From Fulvivirga aurantia (GTDB lineage: Bacteria > Bacteroidota > Bacteroidia > Cytophagales > Cyclobacteriaceae): a stretch of 5,743 bases of DNA. Shown here piece by piece: positions 1 through 5,743 of this stretch. The stretch's first letter is position 1, and the number at the start of each line of letters is the position of its first letter. Where the stretch lies: NCBI RefSeq assembly GCF_009711475.1, contig NZ_SMMD01000693.1, positions 1 to 5,743 of the forward strand. The letters run 5' to 3'. The notes under the pieces were generated by a model. That model was not told the origin of the DNA. It saw nothing but the letters and a program-made list of their open reading frames with translations, and did not search any database. Position numbers and translations under genes: made by a program.

Positions 1-1443
1 AAAAAGACGTTATATAACCTCATTGCAATTGCCCTTTTTAGCCTACCTACTTTCTCTTTTGGCCAAAATATAGAGCCCATACCTGTAAAACAATTTTACA
101 AAGATAGAGTAGAGCGTAACCTCAAGTTTCTCTGCAAGGAAGAGCAATGTATGGATAACGTAGTGATTAATGAGCGTGGAGTTTACGTATACTCTACCAA
201 CCAAAAAATCGAAAGACCTCAATTTGTGCTCTATTGGCGTGAGATGCCCCATTTCGTACAATTACTTGAAACAAAAACTGATGAGGAAATCATCGATATT
301 TTAGAAAGAAAAGGTGAGCATTACTTCTACGGAATTAACAATACGCATGTAGACCCGGCCAGATATCCTGTGAGTGAGCTCCGTGGGCTGAAAGTGGCGC
401 TTGATCCTGGTCATATGGCCTCAAACTTTGAGCAGGCTGAGCTGGAAAAGCGTTATGTAAAGGTTGAAGGTTCTTACTACAATCAGAAAGAAGACATCTC
501 ATTTTTTGAGGCTAATTTGGCATATACTACTGCTCTGGTATTAGAAGATATGTTGGAAGATAAAGGCGCAGATGTGATGCTTACTCATGAATATGGTAAG
601 AGTGCATTTGACATGAACTTTGAAGAATGGAAGAAGACTGATTATGAGAAAGACATCTTGTATGGTTATAAAAACGACTGGTACAACAGGGAGAAGTTTA
701 ACTACCTAATGTCTGGTGAGGCTCCTGACTTTATAATGTTCCATGATGTTTTCAGAAACCTTGACTTTGTTAAGCGGGCAGAAAGAATAAACGAATACAA
801 ACCAGACATCACGCTTGTTTTACACCTGAATGCGAGTGAAGGAAGTAGAAGGTATGATGATAAATATTTGCCGCCAGTAAACGAAAACTACAGCATGGTA
901 TTTATCCCAGGTGCCTTTTTAGGGTTTGAGGTAGATGGGAAAGATCAGACCGATCAGCGATTTGAGCTACTAAGACTCCTGGTCTCTTATGACCTTGAAG
1001 AGTCAGATATTTTTGCCAGAGATATAATTAAGGCCTTGAACGACCAGCTGGGCGTACAAGCGCTTCCTGTTGAAAATAACTTTGGTTTTACTACTCAATA
1101 CTCAATTAAAAGTGACTTGTCTGATGGTGTCTACCATAGAAACCTCTACCTTACAAGAGTGGTTGAAGGGCCAATTGCTTATGCTGAAGCACTTTATCAG
1201 GACAACTTCGATGAAATACCACTTTTAGGTAAAAAAGACTTTACTATAGATGGTATCACGACCAGTAGTAGAGTAAAAGAAATGGCCAATGTATACTACA
1301 GTGCTATCCTGGGCTGGTTGAGTTACAATAAAGAGTATTCCAAAAAACTTGATGCCTTATACGAAGATCAATATGGTGATGAAGATGAGTTTGAGGAAGA
1401 TATGAGGGCGCAGGAGCGTCAGAAAAAAAATAGTGACCAATAG
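1..1443 (+). CDS. Exported Amidase_3-like N-acetylmuramoyl-L-alanine amidase, 5' end cut by the window
   Basis: Zinc-dependent hydrolase expected to cut the MurNAc-L-Ala bond of peptidoglycan in the periplasm. The frame is open from base 1, and its first residues (KKTLYNLIAIALF) form the basic and hydrophobic parts of a signal peptide, with likely cleavage in SFG-QN near residue 21. The true ATG is therefore probably only a codon or so upstream; the internal ATG at 151 is too late. Numbering from base 1, LKVALDPGH gives zinc ligand H138, FFEANLA gives E170, LVLHLNAS gives H275, and RVVEG gives the probable catalytic E389. This is the ordered His-Glu-His-Glu pattern of Amidase_3. About 100 mature residues precede the domain and include Cys45 and Cys50, a possible disulfide. 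The 32-, 105- and 114-residue gaps between ligands are longer than in typical AmiC/CwlV-type domains, and the tail after residue 450 is very acidic. Fold assignment is fairly secure; substrate is inferred. Probably co-transcribed with the following barrel gene. Confidence 0.82.
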   Translation, partial: KKTLYNLIAIALFSLPTFSFGQNIEPIPVKQFYKDRVERNLKFLCKEEQCMDNVVINERGVYVYSTNQKIERPQFVLYWREMPHFVQLLETKTDEEIIDILERKGEHYFYGINNTHVDPARYPVSELRGLKVALDPGHMASNFEQAELEKRYVKVEGSYYNQKEDISFFEANLAYTTALVLEDMLEDKGADVMLTHEYGKSAFDMNFEEWKKTDYEKDILYGYKNDWYNREKFNYLMSGEAPDFIMFHDVFRNLDFVKRAERINEYKPDITLVLHLNASEGSRRYDDKYLPPVNENYSMVFIPGAFLGFEVDGKDQTDQRFELLRLLVSYDLEESDIFARDIIKALNDQLGVQALPVENNFGFTTQYSIKSDLSDGVYHRNLYLTRVVEGPIAYAEALYQDNFDEIPLLGKKDFTIDGITTSSRVKEMANVYYSAILGWLSYNKEYSKKLDALYEDQYGDEDEFEEDMRAQERQKKNSDQ

Positions 1444-1457
1444 CCATCACCAGTTGC

Positions 1458-2189
1458 ATGCACAAAAGTAAATTGTTGAAACTCGCATTTTTTGGTCTGT
1501 TCTTGTTCAGTTTCTCTCAGAGTATTGCGCAAAGAGATGTTCAAAGAGATAATTTCATATGGGTCACATATTCTCTAACCAAGCCTTTAAATAACGGGCT
1601 GAGCTTAGGCTTTATGGTTCAGTCTCGGAGATATGCCTTTCCCGATCGTCAGCATCAATTATTAGGAGGGCCAAAAGTAACCAAGCGCTTCGACTCTAAT
1701 ATTGTGCTAGGAGGAGGTTTTATTTATTTCAGACAAGCACTTCCTGTAAGCAGGGGGGAGGTTGATTTGGTTAGGCCGGAATTAAGGCCTTTCCAGGAGA
1801 TTGGAATTACCAATGACATAGGAGAGTGGTCTGTAGGTCATAGACTTATGGTCGAGGAGCGGTGGTTTAGAGAAACTGAAGGAAACGAACTTGTCGATGG
1901 TTATTTCTTTCAAGTAAGGGTCAGGTATAGATTAATGCTTCAAAGAGCACTTGGGAAAAGTGAAAGACTAAAGGCGGTTATAAGTAATGAGCTCATGGTG
2001 CAAGGAGCGGATCCTGAGATAACTAATATATTCGATCAAAATAGATTTTATGCAGGATTCAAATTGAAACAGTCTGACCGAATTAGTATAGATGCCGGTT
2101 ATATGTACTGGTATCAGCAGTTCCCCGATATTACAAGTTTTGCCTCTTTTCATATCATCAATCTGGCCCTAACTCATACCTTAAAGTAG
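1458..2189 (+). CDS. DUF2490-like outer-membrane beta-barrel protein
   Basis: A 243-residue exported protein of unknown function. Residues 1-24 are a clear signal peptide (basic start, Phe/Leu-rich core, SQSIA before Gln25), a cleavage style common in Bacteroidota. The mature part alternates polar and hydrophobic or aromatic residues, as in outer-membrane beta strands. It contains pieces I associate with DUF2490: an early Trp (W35), RPFQEIG at 110-116, HRLMVEERWF at 128-137, RVRYRL at 154-159, NRFYAGF at 195-201 and DAGYMYWYQQF at 212-222. The ending, a hydrophobic strand finishing HTLK, fits a closing barrel strand. The start at 1458 is the first ATG after the amidase stop and leads directly into the signal peptide. 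The 14-base gap suggests one transcript with the amidase, hence a possible role in envelope maintenance, but no activity can be read from the sequence. Family assignment is from memory of motifs, not a search. Confidence 0.75.
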   Translation: MHKSKLLKLAFFGLFLFSFSQSIAQRDVQRDNFIWVTYSLTKPLNNGLSLGFMVQSRRYAFPDRQHQLLGGPKVTKRFDSNIVLGGGFIYFRQALPVSRGEVDLVRPELRPFQEIGITNDIGEWSVGHRLMVEERWFRETEGNELVDGYFFQVRVRYRLMLQRALGKSERLKAVISNELMVQGADPEITNIFDQNRFYAGFKLKQSDRISIDAGYMYWYQQFPDITSFASFHIINLALTHTLK

Positions 2190-2206
2190 CGGCTGGCCGA
2201 CTTTTT
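2183..2206 (+). terminator. Weak candidate intrinsic terminator overlapping the barrel gene stop
   Basis: AAAGT (2183-2187) pairs with ACTTT (2200-2204), and inside it CGG (2190-2192) pairs with CCG (2197-2199) around the loop CTGG, leaving AG bulged. Five T residues at 2202-2206 follow, but three of them are used in the stem. The stop codon lies within the hairpin. This would separate the amidase-barrel transcript from the downstream ene-reductase, but the stem is short and imperfect. Confidence 0.33.
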
Positions 2207-2215
2207 CATAAAAAT

Positions 2216-2229
2216 AATGTTTAAACATT
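2216..2229. promoter_or_regulatory. Palindromic candidate operator, upstream copy
   Basis: AATGTTTAAACATT is a perfect 14-base palindrome with its centre between 2222 and 2223. The 12-mer TGTTTAAACATT (2218-2229) recurs exactly at 2274-2285, with centres 56 bases apart. A perfect palindrome present twice in a 108-base intergenic region is typical of a binding site for a dimeric repressor (MarR-, HxlR- or TetR-type). Ene-reductase genes are often controlled by such regulators, for example E. coli nemA by NemR of the TetR family. No regulator gene is present in this window, so the protein that binds here is unknown. Confidence 0.55.
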
Positions 2230-2273
2230 GAAACAATAATAGCACTCAGACCGTTATTCTTTCGAACATTCGT

Positions 2274-2285
2274 TGTTTAAACATT
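2274..2285. promoter_or_regulatory. Palindromic candidate operator, start-proximal copy
   Basis: TGTTTAAACATT repeats the upstream site; its perfect palindromic core TGTTTAAACA covers 2274-2283. It ends 12 bases before the ATG of the ene-reductase, so a protein bound here would overlap the transcription start or early leader and most naturally act as a repressor. A related half-site, GAACATT, lies at 2264-2270 next to the small palindrome TTCGAA (2261-2266), so three similar (A/G)AACATT half-sites point the same way in this leader. I see no convincing Bacteroidota promoter pair (TTTG and TAnnTTTG at the usual spacing) between the two sites. Confidence 0.55.
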
Positions 2286-2297
2286 AAATAAAAGAAA

Positions 2298-3398
2298 ATG
2301 AGTAATTCTAAGTTGTTTCAAAGTTTTGAGTTAAAATCTTTGGAGCTAAAAAATAGAGTGGTCATGGCACCGCTGACAAGAAGTAGAGCAATAAATAATA
2401 TTCCCAACGACTTAATGGCTGAGTATTACAGACAGCGGTCAGAAGCAGGATTGATTATTACAGAAGGCACTTCTCCTTCGGCCAATGGTTTGGGTTATCC
2501 TCGTATTCCGGGTGTTTTTACACAAGAGCAAATTAATGGTTGGAAGAAGATTACGGATGCCATTCATGAAGCGGGTTCTAAAGTTTTTATGCAAATAATG
2601 CATGTAGGTCGTGTTGCGCATGAGATCAATCTCGGAAACGGTGGAAAGGTTGTCGCACCTACTACGCAAGTGTTAGAAGGCGAGATGTATACCGATGAGG
2701 AAGGTCCACAGCCGCATACTGCTCCTAAATTGATGACTATCGAAGATATCAAGCAGGCAAAAGATGAATTTGTGCGTGGAGCTAAAAATGCGATAATGGC
2801 TGGTTTTGATGGCGTTGAGATTCATGCCGCTAATGGTTATCTCATTGAACAGTTCATTAATGCGGAGCTCAATGAATTAAATAATGAATATGGAGGTAGC
2901 ATTGAAAATAGAAGTAGATTCTTGCTTGAGGTAAGTGAGGAAGTCGCAGCAGCTATTGGTAAAGACAAAGTAGGTGTGAGGTTGTCACCCCATAGTCCTT
3001 TTAACCATATGCCGGCATACGATTCTGTTGACCAAACATACGCCTACATAGCTGAAAACCTTGGCAAGCAAGGTATAGCTTATGTTCATCTGGTAGATCA
3101 CTCAAGTACTGGCGCACCAGCAGTACCCATGGAATTAAAAAATACCATAAGGGATAAATTTAAGGGCACTACCATTTTAAATGGAGGATACGACAAAAGC
3201 ATGGCTGAAAATCACTTAGAAAGTGGAGATGCACATCTTATAGCCTTTGGTCGACCATTTATTAGTAACCCTGATTTGGTGACACGTATGAAAGAGGATG
3301 CGCCAATGAATGAAATGGACGCAAGTACCTTATATATGCCTGGTGCAGAAGGATATACCGATTACCCAATGTTGAAAGAGGAAGAGGAGAAGGTATAA
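2298..3398 (+). CDS. Old Yellow Enzyme family FMN-dependent ene-reductase (NemA-like)
   Basis: Cytoplasmic flavoprotein with a TIM-barrel fold. Relatives use NAD(P)H to reduce activated C=C bonds, as in enones and maleimides, and some also reduce nitro compounds. The 366-residue length is normal for the classical class. The N-terminus LFQSFELKSLELKNR leads into MAPLTRSRA, with Thr27 where the thermophilic YqjM-like class has Cys. Q99 and the MHVGR stretch (101-105) contact FMN in relatives. HAANGY gives the substrate-binding pair H176/N179 and the likely proton donor Y181; the His/Asn pair resembles yeast OYE1 rather than the His/His of PETN reductase. YGGSIENRSRF (198-208), R228 in GVRLSP, GGYD (297-300) and FGRPFISNPDL (317-327, R319 near the FMN phosphate) are family hallmarks. 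The ATG at 2298 gives the usual family start. The gene stands alone, behind two palindromic sites and before a strong terminator, so it is probably an independently inducible unit. The physiological substrate is unknown. Confidence 0.93.
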   Translation: MSNSKLFQSFELKSLELKNRVVMAPLTRSRAINNIPNDLMAEYYRQRSEAGLIITEGTSPSANGLGYPRIPGVFTQEQINGWKKITDAIHEAGSKVFMQIMHVGRVAHEINLGNGGKVVAPTTQVLEGEMYTDEEGPQPHTAPKLMTIEDIKQAKDEFVRGAKNAIMAGFDGVEIHAANGYLIEQFINAELNELNNEYGGSIENRSRFLLEVSEEVAAAIGKDKVGVRLSPHSPFNHMPAYDSVDQTYAYIAENLGKQGIAYVHLVDHSSTGAPAVPMELKNTIRDKFKGTTILNGGYDKSMAENHLESGDAHLIAFGRPFISNPDLVTRMKEDAPMNEMDASTLYMPGAEGYTDYPMLKEEEEKV

Positions 3399-3425
3399 GG
3401 TGATTGGGTTAGCGGTTGAATGAAG

Positions 3426-3456
3426 AAGGGGTCTCGAGAGAGACCTCTTTTTTTTT
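3426..3456 (+). terminator. Strong intrinsic terminator after the ene-reductase gene
   Basis: Stem AAGGGGTCTC (3426-3435) pairs with GAGACCTCTT (3440-3449), with one G-T pair, around the loop GAGA, a GNRA-type tetraloop closed by C-G. A run of nine T residues (3448-3456) follows. It starts 27 bases after the stop codon. The left side has no matching A run, so it should work only in the + direction, insulating the glutamine synthetase gene from read-through. Confidence 0.9.
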
Positions 3457-3656
3457 AACAAAACCTAAAGGTATACGTTGGGCTATTAAACCAGATAAAA
3501 AGAGATAATATCACTTAGTTTTTATTGTTAGACTTAAATTTTACCCCAAGGGACTGAAAAATTGATGAAATAATAAAAATGTAGGTAAAAAAAATACCCT
3601 ATCTTGTTTTAAAGTGGTATATTCGAAGCGTCTTTTATAGAAAATTAAACCCATAC
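3457..3656 (+). promoter_or_regulatory. Leader and presumed promoter region of the glutamine synthetase gene
   Basis: This is 200 bases of AT-rich DNA with no supported gene. Because a strong terminator precedes it, the promoter for the downstream gene should lie here. The best -7 candidate I see is TATATTCG at 3618-3625, one base off the Bacteroidota TAnnTTTG, but no TTTG element sits at the usual 19-21 base distance upstream. An imperfect inverted repeat, TAGGTA (3582-3587) and TACCCTA (3595-3601), separated by seven A residues, lies just upstream and could be a weak regulatory site. The bases before the ATG are A-rich (AAAATTAAACC), with no Shine-Dalgarno sequence, as is usual in this phylum. 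Confidence 0.3.
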
Positions 3657-5743
3657 ATGGCACTATTAAGATTTAAAGCATTAGAGAGAGCAAACAACAG
3701 GTCAAGGATCAAGGTTGAATCTCCCGGAAAAATTTCAGAGTATTTTGGAAAGGATGTATTCGGACTTCCTCAGATGAGAGGATTATTGGCTCCTGGCTAT
3801 TATAAAAAGGTAAAAAATGCAATAGACAACGGAACGAAAGTAGACCCGGACACTGCAGATGCGGTAGCATCGGCTGCAAAATCGTGGGCGATTGACAAAG
3901 GAGCTACACATTACACGCATTGGTTTCAGCCATTGACTGGGGCGACAGCAGAAAAGCACGATACATTTTTCGATTATCTTACTGGCCTCGAAAACTTTAA
4001 AGGTAGTGCCTTAGTACAACAAGAGCCTGATGCCTCTTCATTTCCAAGTGGTGGAATAAGAAGTACTTTTGAAGCCAGAGGTTATACTGCCTGGGATCCT
4101 AGTTCTCCTATGTTCGTGTATGGTGTTACCTTGTGTATTCCAACCATTTTTGTTTCTTACACTGGCGAAGCGTTAGACAATAAAGCGCCTTTGCTAAAGG
4201 CGGTAGAAGCTGTAGATGAGGCAGCAACAAAGGTTTGTCAATTATTCGATAAAAAAGTAACAAGAGTAAAAGCATCGCTTGGTATCGAGCAAGAGTATTT
4301 TGTGATCGATAAGGCATTATACGCTAGCCGTCCGGATTTAGTCATGGCTGGTCGTACTGTTTTTGGTCATAACCCGGCCAGAGGGCAGCAGTTGGATGAT
4401 CACTATTTCGGCTCAATTCCTCCTCGTATATATGATTATATGAAGGATTTTGAGAAGGAAGCGCTCAAATTAGGCATACCTGTAAGTACGAGACATAATG
4501 AGGTTGCTCCAAGCCAGTTTGAAGTAGCACCTGTTTTTGAAGACATAAACGTAGCCACAGATCATAACTCACTACTTATGGACACCATGTCTAAAGTAGC
4601 TGAGAGGCACAACTTAAAGGTTCTTTTCCATGAGAAGCCTTTTGCGGGCCTAAATGGTACTGGTAAGCACAATAACTGGTCTTTGATCACCAATACCGGG
4701 GTGAATCTTTTTCAGCCAAGTAACAGTGCTAAAGAGAACTTGTTGTTCTTAACATTCTTCGTAAATACAATCAAAGCCGTTCACGTATATGCAGATCTTT
4801 TGAGAGCTAGCATTGCGTCTGCAGGCAACGATCACAGGTTGGGAGCTAATGAAGCGCCTCCGGCTATTATGTCTGTATTTATCGGTTCACAGCTTAATCA
4901 CGTACTCGATGAGTTAGAGAAAAGAGGTAATGTGAAAGTTGAGAAAGGCGATAACATGTATATGAAGTTAGGTATTGATAAGATACCACAAATTATACTT
5001 GATAATACTGATAGAAACAGAACGTCACCATTCGCATTTACCGGTAACAAGTTTGAGTTTAGAGCAGTAGGTGGAAATGAAAACCCTGCTTCTCCTATGA
5101 CAGTGCTCAATGCAATTGTAGCCGAACAGCTTACACAGTTTCACGAGTCGGTAAATAAGGAAATGAAAAAAGGCACTGAGAAAAGACTAGCCATTGTAAG
5201 TGTCCTGAGAAAATACATCAAAGAATCTAAAGCCATAAGATTTGAAGGAGATGGTTACTCTGACGAATGGGTGAAAGAAGCTGAAAAAAGAGGATTGTCG
5301 AATATAAATGATTCGCCAAGAGCATTTGATGCTTACCTCAATAAAGAGTCTTTAGAGGTATTTGGCAAACATAATATTCTAAGCCAAACTGAGTTAGAGG
5401 CAAGAAATGAAATTCGCTGGGAAAGCTACATCATGAAGATTCAGATTGAATCTAGGGTGATGGGAGATTTGGCCAGAAATCATATTGTACCTACAGCAAT
5501 TGCTTATCAAAACAAATTGATAAAAAATGCACAAGGTTTGAAAGATCTGGGAATTAAAAACGGAGAGGTGCTTAACACTATCCAGGTAATTTCTGATCAC
5601 ATCTCAACCATCAAGCGTGAAGTACACAATATGATCGAAGAGAGAAAACGCATAAATAAAATAGAAAACAACCGCGAAAAAGCAATTGCTTATTGTGATG
5701 ATATTAAAGGTAAATACTTTGAGAAAATCAGGTATGCGGTTGA
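3657..5743 (+). CDS. glnN: Type III glutamine synthetase (GlnN), 3' end cut by the window
   Basis: Makes glutamine from glutamate, ammonium and ATP in the cytoplasm, the entry step of nitrogen assimilation. Type III enzymes form large dodecamers and differ from the GlnA types in length and sequence. I translated 695 uninterrupted codons from the ATG at 3657 (MALLRFKALERANNRSR) to the edge. Relatives are about 700-730 residues, so perhaps 30 C-terminal residues are missing. Recognisable blocks in order are GGIRSTFEARGYTAWDP (132-148), GIEQEYF (209-215, metal-binding E211/E213), GQQLDDHYFGSIPPR, RHNEVAPSQFEVAP (279-292, E282), FHEKPFAGLNGTGKHNNW (324-341, H338), AGNDHRLGANEAPPA (389-403), DRNRTSPFAF (452-461) and NKFEFRAVGG (464-473, E467/R469). 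Residue roles are assigned by analogy with other glutamine synthetases. The C-terminal 60 residues are highly charged and probably helical. No in-frame alternative ATG lies close upstream. The gene follows a terminator, so it should have its own promoter. No GlnK/PII or amtB gene is visible here. Confidence 0.96.
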   Translation, partial: MALLRFKALERANNRSRIKVESPGKISEYFGKDVFGLPQMRGLLAPGYYKKVKNAIDNGTKVDPDTADAVASAAKSWAIDKGATHYTHWFQPLTGATAEKHDTFFDYLTGLENFKGSALVQQEPDASSFPSGGIRSTFEARGYTAWDPSSPMFVYGVTLCIPTIFVSYTGEALDNKAPLLKAVEAVDEAATKVCQLFDKKVTRVKASLGIEQEYFVIDKALYASRPDLVMAGRTVFGHNPARGQQLDDHYFGSIPPRIYDYMKDFEKEALKLGIPVSTRHNEVAPSQFEVAPVFEDINVATDHNSLLMDTMSKVAERHNLKVLFHEKPFAGLNGTGKHNNWSLITNTGVNLFQPSNSAKENLLFLTFFVNTIKAVHVYADLLRASIASAGNDHRLGANEAPPAIMSVFIGSQLNHVLDELEKRGNVKVEKGDNMYMKLGIDKIPQIILDNTDRNRTSPFAFTGNKFEFRAVGGNENPASPMTVLNAIVAEQLTQFHESVNKEMKKGTEKRLAIVSVLRKYIKESKAIRFEGDGYSDEWVKEAEKRGLSNINDSPRAFDAYLNKESLEVFGKHNILSQTELEARNEIRWESYIMKIQIESRVMGDLARNHIVPTAIAYQNKLIKNAQGLKDLGIKNGEVLNTIQVISDHISTIKREVHNMIEERKRINKIENNREKAIAYCDDIKGKYFEKIRYAV

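Noticed and set aside
151..153. ATG as the start of the amidase gene
   Set aside because: The same frame is open back to base 1 and encodes a signal-peptide core and a further mature stretch, so the real start lies upstream of the window.
43..261. Minus-strand open frame inside the amidase gene
   Set aside because: It lies opposite a well-supported gene, has no recognisable motif and no separate leader; it is a by-product of the coding strand.
1968..2153. Minus-strand 61-codon open frame inside the barrel gene
   Set aside because: It is fully covered by a convincing + strand gene and has no features of its own.
2228..2264. Bacteroidota-type promoter (TTG at 2228-2230, TATTCTTT at 2255-2262) for the ene-reductase gene
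   Set aside because: The spacing of 24 bases is too long and the -7 element matches the consensus poorly, so it was not listed as a promoter.
2439..2752. Two overlapping minus-strand open frames inside the ene-reductase gene
   Set aside because: They overlap each other in different frames and lie opposite conserved ene-reductase motifs. Their Cys/Arg-rich, low-complexity translations are typical of antisense artefacts.
4126..5600. Several minus-strand open frames of 63-70 codons inside the glutamine synthetase gene
   Set aside because: All are short and opposite highly conserved coding sequence, and none shows a domain or start context. The Leu-rich one at 4126-4317 is not a credible membrane protein.
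3657..5743. Possible frameshift or internal stop in the long glutamine synthetase frame
   Set aside because: Translated codon by codon from 3657 to 5741 with no stop, and all conserved blocks appear in one frame and in the expected order. The gene simply leaves the window.
1..5743. CRISPR arrays, insertion sequences, tRNA or rRNA genes, phage or defence genes
   Set aside because: No regularly spaced repeats, transposase motifs, terminal inverted repeats, cloverleaf-like sequences or known defence domains were seen on either strand.

Overview
The window looks like an ordinary chromosomal segment of a Bacteroidota bacterium, most likely a marine or soil member of the Cytophagales. That placement is an inference from several signs: a type III glutamine synthetase, a DUF2490-type outer-membrane protein, signal peptides cleaved just before Gln, AT-rich non-coding DNA, and A-rich leaders without clear Shine-Dalgarno sites. 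All four genes lie on the + strand and no gene is visibly broken. The first and last are cut by the window edges.

Layout: (1) 1-1443 is an exported, divergent Amidase_3-type N-acetylmuramoyl-L-alanine amidase; its start codon lies just outside the window. (2) 1458-2189, 14 bases further on, is a DUF2490-like outer-membrane beta-barrel protein that probably shares a transcript with the amidase. A weak candidate terminator overlaps its stop. (3) A 108-base intergenic region carries two near-identical palindromes built on GTTTAAAC, which look like operator sites. They precede 2298-3398, an Old Yellow Enzyme family ene-reductase (NemA-like). A strong intrinsic terminator closes this gene at 3426-3456. 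(4) About 200 bases of leader precede 3657-5743, a type III glutamine synthetase (GlnN) that is open to the window edge and lacks only its extreme C-terminus.

Functionally there are three unrelated units: a cell-envelope pair (periplasmic wall hydrolase plus outer-membrane barrel), a probably inducible flavoenzyme for electrophilic or xenobiotic compounds, and central ammonium assimilation. I found no mobile element, CRISPR array, RNA gene, integrase, toxin-antitoxin or defence gene, and nothing that supports a new multi-gene system. The observations most worth checking are the twin palindromes upstream of the ene-reductase and the unusual spacing of the zinc ligands in the amidase.
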